From: G020354945 sp964570585
Lineage (GTDB): Bacteria > Omnitrophota > Gorgyraeia > JABMRG01 > JAFGKX01
Direction: 5' to 3'
NCBI GenBank assembly: GCA_964570585.1
Contig: CAZMYR010000031.1
Coordinates: forward strand, 1 to 21,624
DNA length: 21,624 bases
Shown: piece by piece, positions 14,863-21,624 of the stretch
How the letters are laid out: each line of letters begins with the position of its first letter
How positions within the stretch are numbered: the first letter of the stretch is position 1
Notes under the pieces: generated by a model
The model's input: only the letters and a program-made list of their open reading frames with translations
What the model was told of the DNA's origin: nothing
The model's database searches: none
Program-made: the position numbers and the translations under genes

Positions 14863-16161
14863 TTACTCCTGATGCCAGAATTTTACAACCGGGGTCTCTT
14901 TTTCTGAATCAAATTCATACACAGCTTCAATACTTGATATAACCTTTTCAAACTCTGCCTCTGCTATCGCTCTATATACCTTTGAGCTGGCTGTAATTTT
15001 TGTGCCATTTTCCCCCTGTATCATTTTCTTTATCCGCCCATATTCATTCGTGTCTATTCCATATATATTACCTAACCAACTTCCTTCTGCAAGATTTTTT
15101 ACCTCCACCATTCCTTCTTCTCCGCGTTCTAGCACATAAGGCCCTATAGAAAACCATCTATCATCTGTTGTTCCTACAGTTCCATTTCGCCCTCTACGAT
15201 AGGCTGCTATCTTCTGCGCTAGTTCTTCAGAACCAGGACCAAATAAAGCTGATAATACTCTTTCTGAAGCAGTATTTATGTTTACTCCACCATCAGTATA
15301 AACAGTTAGGAAATCTTTCAAGCCCGGTGATACTTTTCCCTTTTTGTCTTTGCTTCCATAGAAAATTTCAGGGGTTATCCCTTTAACCAAAAGCAGCTCT
15401 CCGATTATCTCAAAATCAGCATTTTTGCAAGGATATGGATTATCCAATCCTTGATAATATTCATCTTCTGCTCCCAGCAACTTTCCAAAATCATCCGTGT
15501 GTATAACACTATCTTCATCTTGCCAATCTTTAATGCAGTAAGCTATTTTCTCCGCTTCATCTTCATCTACATCAAAAAGGGTTATCAATTGAGCAAGCAT
15601 CTTTGGTGAGGCTTTATTAATATTTAATCTGGATGCCTCATCAGACAAACCATATAAAAGGGCTTTACTTTTCTTAAAACCTCTTTCTCCCTCATCTGCC
15701 ATTGCGTAAGACAATGTATAAAAACCTTCGGCATAAGAATGGTTTTTAAAAACTTCTGCATCATTGGCCCATGGCTGGCTTAATGCATCTATAGTATGGG
15801 AGCGCTGTTTTTCATACTCAAGCCTTTTTAATGCCAATGCCCGAAAAATCCCTGCTCTGGCTATAAGATAGGCCTTGACTTTATCCGGCTGATAAGAAGA
15901 CAGCTTTAATGTAATAGCCGAACGATGGGCTACACTTACGCATAAGGCAGTAAGGATGGTTATAATCCAGAAAGTAGTTATTAATATTGCCCCACGAGAC
16001 GTTTCCAGTTTCAAAGGGGAAAGTGTCCCCAGGACTTTAGGGGACATTTTCCTCTTTGAAACTGGAAACGTCTCTTTCTGTTCCAAAGTCAAAGGTGAAA
16101 GTGTCTCCTTTTTTATGGGGACATTTTCTTCTTTGGCTTTGGAAACGTCTCTTAGTCTCAT
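14863..16161 (-). CDS. gspK: GspK-like minor pseudopilin with repeat-derived leader
   Basis: Large minor pseudopilin that caps the pseudopilus tip with GspI and GspJ. Of 432 residues, 1-57 form a long leader, and the predicted prepilin-peptidase site is after Gly57 (SRG, then AILITTFWIITIL). As in known GspK there is no Glu at +5. The mature part has the GspK signatures YGLSDEASRLNINKAS and GGVNINTASERVLSAL, with helix-hairpin-helix-like regions. The ATG is fixed by a four-base overlap with the gspJ stop. Codons 4-56 are encoded by two tandem palindromic elements; removing exactly 15996-16151 would leave MRLSGAILI in frame, a normal short leader. See the repeat entries. Confidence 0.87.
   Translation of the reverse strand: MRLRDVSKAKEENVPIKKETLSPLTLEQKETFPVSKRKMSPKVLGTLSPLKLETSRGAILITTFWIITILTALCVSVAHRSAITLKLSSYQPDKVKAYLIARAGIFRALALKRLEYEKQRSHTIDALSQPWANDAEVFKNHSYAEGFYTLSYAMADEGERGFKKSKALLYGLSDEASRLNINKASPKMLAQLITLFDVDEDEAEKIAYCIKDWQDEDSVIHTDDFGKLLGAEDEYYQGLDNPYPCKNADFEIIGELLLVKGITPEIFYGSKDKKGKVSPGLKDFLTVYTDGGVNINTASERVLSALFGPGSEELAQKIAAYRRGRNGTVGTTDDRWFSIGPYVLERGEEGMVEVKNLAEGSWLGNIYGIDTNEYGRIKKMIQGENGTKITASSKVYRAIAEAEFEKVISSIEAVYEFDSEKETPVVKFWHQE
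15996..16074 (-). repeat. Palindromic element A in the gspK leader
   Basis: Perfect 21-bp arms at 15996-16016 and 16054-16074 (GAGACGTTTCCAG... and its complement) enclose an inner imperfect stem, GGAAAGTGTCCCC with GGGGACATTTTCC. At 79 bp it is not a multiple of three. Confidence 0.85.
16075..16151 (-). repeat. Palindromic element B in the gspK leader, diverged copy of A
   Basis: TTCCAAAGTCAAAG (16081-16094) pairs with CTTTGGCTTTGGAA (16131-16144) with one mismatch. The inner part has GTGTCTCC and GGGGACA, and the right end GGAAACGTCTC is identical to the end of element A. It is 77 bp by the boundary used here; the left boundary is uncertain. A and B together are 156 bp, or 52 codons. Confidence 0.75.
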
Positions 16162-16913
16162 TCTATTCCTTCCAGCTCCTCTAAATTACCAATTTCTCCT
16201 GCCGGGATATGTATCCTTTTTATAAATTCCCTTTTTCCGGCCGGAGCATAATCGTCTTTTAAAACCAATTCTAATCTTATTCCTGCCGGGATTGCCTCTT
16301 CTGATACCCATTCAGGAAGCCACTCTAACTCAGCTGTTTCTTCTTCCGGCATCTTGTAACAATAATTGATGCTAAAGCCTATTACATCAGAAAGCAATTC
16401 CTCGCTCGCGGAAGCCATTTCTTCACCAGTGCTTGCAGCAGTTTCTTCGCCCTCTTCTTCTACCGCTCCTATTGCCTGCCAGTATGGTAACTCTTGCCTG
16501 ATGAGTTTTCCCGATGAACGAGGCCCGGTCTCATTCAATAAAAAATAGGAAATCTTGCCGATGTCTCCTTGTTTTGTCTCTTTGCCCCTTATAAAACCTG
16601 CAAATTCGACTCTTCCTTCTTCACTTGCAAATGGTATATCTTTGTACATAAATGCATTGGTTATATCTTCCGTAAATCGATTGATAGCATATCTTATTTT
16701 TTGATATCTGGACAAATTTGTCTCTGTCCTTCTCCAGGAGATTATTCCCAGCCTAAAAGATGAATATATTACAGATGTAACAATTGAAAATATAGTCACA
16801 GCAAGAAGCAACTCTATAAGGGTAAACCCGTATTGCGTATTGCGACGTACGACGTACGACGTACGACGTACGACGAAATTATTCTTCCTCTTCCCACACA
16901 TAAGTAGATACAT
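16158..16913 (-). CDS. gspJ: GspJ-like minor pseudopilin
   Basis: Minor pseudopilin of the tip complex. The prepilin site is YGFTLIELLLAVTIFSIVTS, with cleavage after Gly29 and Glu at +5, followed by SRYQKIRYAINRFTEDI, typical of GspJ. The mature part has about 220 residues. The start is uncertain: ATGs at 16913 and 16901 both lack a good ribosome site and overlap the end of gspI by 35 or 23 bases. Between them and the cleavage site the leader is encoded by a 7-bp tandem repeat (VVRRTSYVVRR). The stop overlaps the gspK ATG by four bases. A Glu/Ala/Ser-rich loop (about 148-172) interrupts the periplasmic domain. Confidence 0.82.
   Translation of the reverse strand: MYLLMCGKRKNNFVVRRTSYVVRRNTQYGFTLIELLLAVTIFSIVTSVIYSSFRLGIISWRRTETNLSRYQKIRYAINRFTEDITNAFMYKDIPFASEEGRVEFAGFIRGKETKQGDIGKISYFLLNETGPRSSGKLIRQELPYWQAIGAVEEEGEETAASTGEEMASASEELLSDVIGFSINYCYKMPEEETAELEWLPEWVSEEAIPAGIRLELVLKDDYAPAGKREFIKRIHIPAGEIGNLEELEGIE
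16843..16875 (-). repeat. 7-bp tandem repeat in the gspJ leader
   Basis: CGACGTA occurs four times perfectly plus a 5-base partial copy (33 bp). Because 7 is not a multiple of 3, gain or loss of one copy would shift the frame between either possible gspJ start and its prepilin signal. It lies just after the gspI stop codon, so gspI itself would be untouched. Confidence 0.9.
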
Positions 16914-17277
16914 TCAATCTGCTAACACTGTCAAGCTTGCCCCAATTAACACTTAAATTTGCTTGCTTAAGGGGGAATTCTTCATCTTCATCGACAGTTA
17001 TATCTGCTTGCGATATCTCCATTGAATAAAAAAATTCTTGCTGAGCTAATTCAACGGTATCTGAAAGTCTAATATCAGAGAAGCTGTCATTTATTTGAAT
17101 ATCGAATATTTTATCTTCAAGGACACAATCGGCTAAAAGATAATCTCCTGCCAATCCAACCGCTCTTAATGATGTAGAAAATGCACGATTGATTACAACC
17201 AGTGTAGTTGCAATTATAACAATGGATATTAGAACCTCTAATAACAAAAATCCCTTATTCTTCCCGCACTTCACCAA
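16879..17277 (-). CDS. gspI: GspI-like minor pseudopilin
   Basis: Minor pseudopilin that seeds the tip complex with GspJ and GspK. The prepilin signal is KGFLLLEVLISIVIIATTLVVINRA, with Glu at +5 after the Gly, then a short periplasmic domain of about 95 residues, in line with the small size of GspI. The frame is open to an ATG at 17385, but residues there are not family-like. I place the start at TTG 17277 or the adjacent GTG 17274, with GGAG nine bases before the TTG, giving a normal leader of about nine residues; an ATG at 17301 is the other choice. It overlaps the end of gspH by about 20 bases. Confidence 0.78.
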   Translation of the reverse strand: MVKCGKNKGFLLLEVLISIVIIATTLVVINRAFSTSLRAVGLAGDYLLADCVLEDKIFDIQINDSFSDIRLSDTVELAQQEFFYSMEISQADITVDEDEEFPLKQANLSVNWGKLDSVSRLNVSTYVWEEEE

Positions 17278-17800
17278 CGGTAATTTCTCCGGTTCCCGCA
17301 TCAACCTGAATCTGTCTTTTAAAACCCGAAACATCCTCAAGGGATATACTCCCTCCACCGGAAGAACCATCCGGGGAAAATTCAATTACGTCATCAGATA
17401 TGTCAACTTTTAAACTGCTGGAAATGTAAAATCGCCTGCCCCACTTACCTTCCAGCGGTATTGGTTTGGCTTTTTTAAAATCCATTTTTAACATTCTATA
17501 GGTCTTTTTATCTGTATCTATTTTTATTAGGTGTGTAATCCTGGTCATTATGGCTTTTTCTCTTGCCAGGTCCATAAGGCTGGCTATATCTTTGGCTTGA
17601 AGATTGACCCGCAGGTCAGAAAACGTCCTTTTAAATACGGGGACAGATAACCCTATTATAACTAATAAAATTATTGCTGTTAATAATAATTCAATAAAGG
17701 TAAACCCGGCTTTTCCTGATGATAATTTAAAATACTTAAGGAAGGGCTGGGTAAAGCCTATTTTATCTCTCAGCTTCCGTCTCCCAGTTGACGATATCAT
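17255..17800 (-). CDS. gspH: GspH-like minor pseudopilin
   Basis: Pseudopilin of 181 residues. The prepilin signal AGFTFIELLLTAIILLVIIG has cleavage after Gly32 and Glu at +5. The periplasmic domain has LAREKAIMTRITHLIKIDTD, the typical GspH helix followed by strands, and a Gly/Ser-rich loop near 150. The leader of 32 residues is long; no other ATG, GTG or TTG lies between the ATG at 17800 and the signal, so the start is fairly secure although it overlaps gspG by 38 bases. It is cotranscribed with gspG and gspI. Confidence 0.82.
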   Translation of the reverse strand: MISSTGRRKLRDKIGFTQPFLKYFKLSSGKAGFTFIELLLTAIILLVIIGLSVPVFKRTFSDLRVNLQAKDIASLMDLAREKAIMTRITHLIKIDTDKKTYRMLKMDFKKAKPIPLEGKWGRRFYISSSLKVDISDDVIEFSPDGSSGGGSISLEDVSGFKRQIQVDAGTGEITVGEVREE

Positions 17801-18200
17801 CCTGGCTTTCTATCCCGTCAGGACCGTACGAAAAAAGGTCATAATCATCCTTGTTGTGTAAGCCGGGGCATGCATACACATAATCGTTACCCCAGGGGTC
17901 TTTTGGCGTCTTTCTTAAATAAGGGCCTTTCCAGTTTGGCGGGGCCGGGGCCATGGTTGTTTTTCTTGCTAAACCAACTAATCCCTGTTCAGTGGTAGGA
18001 TAAGTGCCGTTATCCAATTCATACATATCCAGGGCAAGGGCTATATTAGACTCTATATCTGCCCGAACTGCAGCTATCCTGGCCTCTCTGGAACGCCCAA
18101 CAAGCCTTGGGACAACCATTGCAGAAAGAATGCTTATTATAATCACAACCAGCATCAGCTCTATCAAGGTAAACCCTCTTTTATCCCTCTTTGTAATCAT
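17763..18200 (-). CDS. gspG: GspG, major pseudopilin
   Basis: Main subunit of the type II secretion pseudopilus. It has 145 residues, the usual length. The short leader MITKRDKRG is followed by FTLIELMLVVIIISILSAMV with Glu at +5, then the conserved helix (ALDMYELDNGTYPTTEQGL). The GspG core motif is PPNWKGPYLRKTPKDPWGNDY, and the calcium-site loop is SYGPDGIESQDD. All hallmark residues are present. The ribosome site AGGAGACAGGT just before the ATG is strong, as expected for the most abundant subunit. The upstream gap to lacI carries 9-bp tandem repeats. Confidence 0.96.
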   Translation of the reverse strand: MITKRDKRGFTLIELMLVVIIISILSAMVVPRLVGRSREARIAAVRADIESNIALALDMYELDNGTYPTTEQGLVGLARKTTMAPAPPNWKGPYLRKTPKDPWGNDYVYACPGLHNKDDYDLFSYGPDGIESQDDIVNWETEAER

Positions 18201-18219
18201 ACCTGTCTCCTATGGTTTA

Positions 18220-18253
18220 AAAGGTTCTAAAGGTTCTAAAGGTTCTAAAGGTT
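18220..18253 (-). repeat. 9-bp tandem repeat (AAAGGTTCT) before gspG
   Basis: Three perfect copies of AAAGGTTCT and a 7-base partial fourth copy lie 20 bp upstream of the gspG ATG, in the leader of the gspG-K transcript. Confidence 0.85.
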
Positions 18254-18265
18254 AAAATCTTTGAA

Positions 18266-18301
18266 ACTTTTTGAACTTTTTAAACTTTTTGAACTTTTTA
18301 A
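18266..18301 (-). repeat. 9-bp tandem repeat (ACTTTTTGA/ACTTTTTAA) after lacI
   Basis: The alternating 9-bp units ACTTTTTGA and ACTTTTTAA occur twice each (two perfect 18-bp copies), between the LacI-family stop codon and the AAAGGTTCT array. The period is the same as in the other two arrays around this gene. Confidence 0.85.
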
Positions 18302-18308
18302 ACTAACT

Positions 18309-19319
18309 TTACCTCCTTGGCGCCGAACATGACTTCCTCTTTATCAATTTAGTGTCCAGCAAAACCTTAACAGGCTGTCTCCTTTTTCCGTCGAGCATCT
18401 GATTTAACAACTCAACTGCTTCCCTTCCCATCTCAACTATAGGCTGCCAAACCGTGGTTAAAGGGACTTTTGCGTAAGCGGCTATCGGATTATCATCAAA
18501 ACCGATAATTGATAAATCTTCAGGGATGTGCAATCCTTTTTCCTTTGCTACATCCATTGTTTCCATTGCCATAACATCACTAGCGCAAAATATAGCTGTT
18601 GGAGGCTCAGAAAGATTAAGCAGCCTCTCCGCTTCTCTTCGGGCCGGCCCTCTTAAAAAATAGCCTACTTTAATATATTTAATCTCGCTCAATAAATTGT
18701 GCCTTTTCATACATCTTTTAAATCCATCCAGGCGGGCTTTGCCGGCAGCGGTGGCAAGGTCACCTGCTATGGTAGCTATCTTAGTATGGCCTAATCCAAT
18801 CAAATACTCAATTACATCTTCAGCTGCTTTCCGGTTGTTTACGGCAATGCAATTTATCGGCTGTTTTTCAAAATAATTGTTCATAACAATATAAGGGATC
18901 TTTTTGGCAATGACTTTGTTTAGCTGGTTTATATCTCCGTTTATATCGGCAAATAATACCCCATCAATATAATCAGGAGAAAGGGTAGTGCTGGTAAGCC
19001 AGTCTTCGTGCTTTTGTCTATCGGTAATATGGAACATTATATCAAGTTTTAATCTGCTGGCAGCAATGCTAACGCCTTTTATCACCTCTGTCGCATAGAA
19101 TGAATGAAATATATCTTCAAATCTGGGAACTACCAGTCCGAATACTCTTGAAATTTTCTGTCTGGCTGAAGCGACAATAGTGGCCTTTAATTTCATCTGG
19201 CCAATTGCTCTTTCTACCCTTTCTCTATCAGCTTTCTTTACAGTGGGCGAGCCCTTCATCACCCTTGAAACTACCATTGACGAAACACCTGCTTTTTTAG
19301 CAATCTGTGATATCCTCAA
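18309..19319 (-). CDS. LacI-family transcriptional regulator
   Basis: DNA-binding repressor or activator with a sugar-binding-like effector domain. It has 336 residues: the helix-turn-helix ISQIAKKAGVSSMVVSRVMKG (2-22), a hinge region (about 45-58) that lacks the usual YxPN and reads KLKATIVASARQKIS, then a type 1 periplasmic-binding fold. RVFGLVVPRFED opens that fold, DGVLFADINGDIN and IEYLIGLGHTKIATIAGD follow, and DLSIIGFDDNPIAAYAKVPLTTV near 270 is a family hallmark. The start is a TTG at 19319 with a strong GGAGG seven bases upstream. It lies inside the secretion cluster between gspF and gspG, in the same direction. The ligand cannot be told. Confidence 0.9.
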   Translation of the reverse strand: MRISQIAKKAGVSSMVVSRVMKGSPTVKKADRERVERAIGQMKLKATIVASARQKISRVFGLVVPRFEDIFHSFYATEVIKGVSIAASRLKLDIMFHITDRQKHEDWLTSTTLSPDYIDGVLFADINGDINQLNKVIAKKIPYIVMNNYFEKQPINCIAVNNRKAAEDVIEYLIGLGHTKIATIAGDLATAAGKARLDGFKRCMKRHNLLSEIKYIKVGYFLRGPARREAERLLNLSEPPTAIFCASDVMAMETMDVAKEKGLHIPEDLSIIGFDDNPIAAYAKVPLTTVWQPIVEMGREAVELLNQMLDGKRRQPVKVLLDTKLIKRKSCSAPRR

Positions 19320-19342
19320 TTTCTCACCTCCAAAATTTTAAG

Positions 19343-19428
19343 GGTTATTTGGGTTTGTTGTGTTATTTGAGTTTATTGGGTTAACTCAACAAACTCAATG
19401 AACTCAAGCAACTCAACAAACTCAACAA
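19343..19428. repeat. 9-bp repeat arrays in inverted arrangement between gspF and lacI
   Basis: Five 9-bp units of the type ACTCAACAA (19384-19428) are preceded by four related units of the complementary type (GTTATTTGG, GTTTGTTGT, GTTATTTGA, GTTTATTGG; 19343-19378). They meet at the palindrome GTTAAC (19380-19385), so the whole forms a long imperfect hairpin in the leader of the LacI-family gene. I see no clear -35/-10 pair in this gap. Confidence 0.75.
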
Positions 19429-19429
19429 A

Positions 19430-20638
19430 CTACCTTACCATAAGATTTATCTGAAAGATCGGCAAAAGCATAGATATAACTATAAAGCCTACAACCACAC
19501 CGAGAACTATTATAAGCGATGGTTCGAGTAATGTGGTAAATACCTTTATCGCCCTGTCGATTTCCCTATCGTAAGAATCTGCTGTTTTAAAGAGCGAACC
19601 TTCCAGCGAGCCGCTCTCCTCGCCTACGCTAATCATATTTACCATCATAGCCGGAAATCGACCGGCCTGTTTCATACTTGCCGAGAGCGAAACTCCGTCA
19701 ACCACACTCCTTTTAACACCTGCCAGCTCTTCCCTGATAATCTCATTGCCCATTGTTTTTGACAATACATCAAGCGCCTCTATTATCGGGACACCGTTTC
19801 TTATTAATGTGCCCAATGTCCTGTTTAACCTTGCAAACTCAGAAGTTTCTATAAAACGGCCTATAAAGGGTAGTTTTAATTTAAATTTATCAAATGTCCT
19901 TTTACCTTCTTTAGTTTTTATCCATCTATTTAATCCAAAAGCTAAAATTACTAATAATAATATAATAAGCCACCAAAATACAGCAAAGAAATTACTTACA
20001 CCCATTAATATAATTGTAGGAAGCGGTAAGGCCTCTCCAAGATCTGCAAACATAGATACTAAACGAGGGGCAACAAAACTTAAGAGTATAAATATGGTTA
20101 TTGCTCCGACCGATGTTAAAAGTATAGGATATGCTAAGCTGGTGCGCACTTTTGAAAGGGTTTGCTCATCTGCTTCTGCAAAATCAGCCAATCTTGATAA
20201 AACCTCTTCAAGCATGCCGCCTACTTCACCTGATTTTACCATATTTGTATATAAAGAAGGGAATATATTAGGGTGTTTAGAAATGGCCATTGATAAAGCA
20301 ACGCCGTCTTTTATATCGGCTTTTATATCTTTAGTGGTCTGGGAAAGCAGGGAATTTTCTGTTTGTTGGACAAGAACATCCAGGGCATTTATTAAAGTCA
20401 TCCCGGAACCCAAAAGATTAGATAATTGCCTGGTAAATGTGCTTAAATCTCTTAAAGGAACCGATTTTCTTAAAAAAAATTTTCTTTTTTGCGCCGCTAA
20501 AGTTTCCTCTTCGACCGAAAGAGGAAAAAGTCTCATTGTCCGCAGTTTCGCTATTGCGTCTTTGGCGCTCGTAGCATCTATTTTTCCTTCGATAGTTTCT
20601 TTAGGGTTCCTTTTGGCTTTATAAATAAACCTGGGCAT
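19430..20638 (-). CDS. gspF: GspF, inner-membrane platform protein
   Basis: Polytopic membrane protein at the centre of the secretion platform that transmits GspE motion to the pseudopilus. It has 402 residues, normal for the family. The N-terminal segment PRFIYKAKRNPKETIEGKID is typical, then two homologous T2SSF domains (about 65-190 and 270-395). The first has TFTRQLSNLLGSGMTLINALD and SGEVGGMLEEVLSRLADFAE; the second has EFARLNRTLGTLIRNGVPIIEALD and VGEESGSLEGSL. Membrane segments lie near 170-190, 214-236 and 375-397. It starts 3 bp after the gspE stop with GAGGAG as ribosome site. Confidence 0.95.
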   Translation of the reverse strand: MPRFIYKAKRNPKETIEGKIDATSAKDAIAKLRTMRLFPLSVEEETLAAQKRKFFLRKSVPLRDLSTFTRQLSNLLGSGMTLINALDVLVQQTENSLLSQTTKDIKADIKDGVALSMAISKHPNIFPSLYTNMVKSGEVGGMLEEVLSRLADFAEADEQTLSKVRTSLAYPILLTSVGAITIFILLSFVAPRLVSMFADLGEALPLPTIILMGVSNFFAVFWWLIILLLVILAFGLNRWIKTKEGKRTFDKFKLKLPFIGRFIETSEFARLNRTLGTLIRNGVPIIEALDVLSKTMGNEIIREELAGVKRSVVDGVSLSASMKQAGRFPAMMVNMISVGEESGSLEGSLFKTADSYDREIDRAIKVFTTLLEPSLIIVLGVVVGFIVISMLLPIFQINLMVR

Positions 20639-20641
20639 TAC

Positions 20642-21624
20642 CTACTCCTCAAGTGCTGCTTCTGCTTTTGTTACTCTTAAAACCTCCCCTACACTAGTAA
20701 TGCCTGCTATAGCCTTATCCATACCATCATCGAATAATGTCTTCATTCCCGATTTTAATGCTTTCTCCCTTATCTGGTCTGCAGATGCGCGCCTTAAGAT
20801 CATATCTCTTATTTCATCGTTTAGCACTAAAATTTCATATACGCCTGTCCTGCCCCAAAAACCTGTAAATTTACAGGCAGGGCATCCCTTCCCTTCGTAA
20901 AATTTTACTTTTGAAAAATCTATCTTTAAACCTAAATCTTTCTTTAGCTTATTATCAAGTTTGATTTCTCGTTTACATTTATTGCAGATTAATCTTACCA
21001 GTCTCTGAGCAATCACACATGTAACAGAACTCGACATCAGATAAGGCTCTATACCCATATCCAATAATCTGGTTGCTGCTGCCGGGGCATCGTTGGTATG
21101 AAGGGTAGAGAAAACCAGATGACCTGTGAGCGCTACCCTTATAGCAATCTCTGCGGTTTCTAAGTCTCTAACTTCTCCGACCATCATAATATCCGGATCG
21201 TGTCGTAACATATGTCGTAAGCCTTCGGCAAAGGTAAGCCCTATCTTTGGATGAATTTGAACCTGAGTTATACCTTTAAGTTCGTATTCAATGGGGTCTT
21301 CGATTGTTATTATATTTTGCTGGCTGTTATTTATTTTGCTTAAACAGGCATATAGTGTGGTAGTTTTACCGCACCCGGTTGGCCCTGTAACAAATATGAT
21401 GCCGTAGGGCCTTTTAATCATCTCTCCTATTATCTCTAAATTACCTTTAGATAGCCCTAAAATTTCAAGCCCCAAAAAGACATCGGTGGATAATAATCTT
21501 ATTGAAACACTCTCACCGTAAGGAGTCGGAATAATAGATACCCTTAAATCGATGTTTCTTCCCTTCACTTTTAATTTTATACGCCCGTCTTGCGGAAGGC
21601 GTTTCTCTGCTATATTTAATGAAG
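20642..21624 (-). CDS. gspE: GspE, secretion ATPase, C-terminal part (cut by window end)
   Basis: Cytoplasmic hexameric ATPase that powers pseudopilus assembly. The frame continues without a stop to the right edge, so the GTG at 21568 is internal and the N-terminal domains lie outside; about 327 residues are visible. Motifs in order: RVSIIPTPYGESVSIRLL, Walker A GPTGCGKT, the Asp box (ITIEDPIEYEL), Walker B (DPDIMMVGEVRD), and the His box (STLHTNDAPAAATRL). The tetracysteine zinc site of GspE is formed by CNKC and CPAC. All catalytic elements are intact. It opens the visible gsp operon, directly followed by gspF. Confidence 0.95.
   Translation of the reverse strand, partial: SLNIAEKRLPQDGRIKLKVKGRNIDLRVSIIPTPYGESVSIRLLSTDVFLGLEILGLSKGNLEIIGEMIKRPYGIIFVTGPTGCGKTTTLYACLSKINNSQQNIITIEDPIEYELKGITQVQIHPKIGLTFAEGLRHMLRHDPDIMMVGEVRDLETAEIAIRVALTGHLVFSTLHTNDAPAAATRLLDMGIEPYLMSSSVTCVIAQRLVRLICNKCKREIKLDNKLKKDLGLKIDFSKVKFYEGKGCPACKFTGFWGRTGVYEILVLNDEIRDMILRRASADQIREKALKSGMKTLFDDGMDKAIAGITSVGEVLRVTKAEAALEE

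Noticed and set aside
17278..17385. Longer gspI starting at ATG 17385
   Set aside because: It would overlap gspH by 131 bases and give a leader of more than 40 residues; closer starts with a ribosome site exist.
18220..18301. Possible CRISPR array
   Set aside because: Units are 9 bp and adjacent, with no unique spacers of about 30 bp and no cas genes in the window.
19746..20624. Plus-strand open frame of 292 codons opposite gspF
   Set aside because: Its translation has no recognisable domain, and it lies wholly across gspF, whose family motifs are intact on the minus strand.

Overview
The window reads as a chromosomal segment of an uncultured Gram-negative-type bacterium of moderate to low GC. 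It has an outer-membrane secretin with a type II secretion (T2SS) assembly platform, a housekeeping sigma factor and primase, and HflK/HflC. The PilM-PilN fused GspL, PilO-like GspM, serine recombinase beside a tRNA and many short palindromic or tandem repeats would suit a deep-branching lineage such as Omnitrophota. That placement is inference only; no rRNA is present.

Layout. Positions 1-1225 (+) hold the C-terminal part of a large serine recombinase. It runs into the 3' end of a CAT-anticodon tRNA on the opposite strand (1211-1287), probably tRNA-Ile2. Everything else is on the minus strand. Read in transcription order from the right edge: gspE (cut by the window end), gspF, a LacI-family regulator, gspG, gspH, gspI, gspJ, gspK, gspL (PilM-PilN fusion), gspM (PilO-like), a MerR-family regulator, a GspA/ExeA-type AAA ATPase, a GspC-like clamp protein, and a secretin (GspD) with a TonB-like C-terminal domain. 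After about 440 bp of non-coding sequence with several hairpins comes a housekeeping block: cvpA, a NIF3-family gene, dnaG and rpoD in one tight operon, then hflK and hflC with their own promoter and terminator.

How the genes work together. The gsp genes build an envelope-spanning machine: GspE powers it, GspF/L/M form the inner-membrane platform, GspG-K form the pseudopilus, and GspC links the platform to GspD in the outer membrane. Prepilin peptidase (GspO) is not in the window. A good promoter with palindromes in and around it lies before merR, so the outer half (merR-gspA-gspC-gspD) could be transcribed and regulated apart from the platform and pseudopilin half. LacI- and MerR-type regulators embedded in one secretion cluster are unusual.

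The most notable signal is that short palindromic and tandem repeats fall on the secretion genes, often inside reading frames: two tandem palindromic elements form almost the whole gspK leader, a 7-bp repeat sits in the gspJ leader, a REP-like palindrome sits in the gspD linker, and 9-bp arrays flank lacI. I noticed no comparable repeats in the dnaG-rpoD-hfl coding regions.
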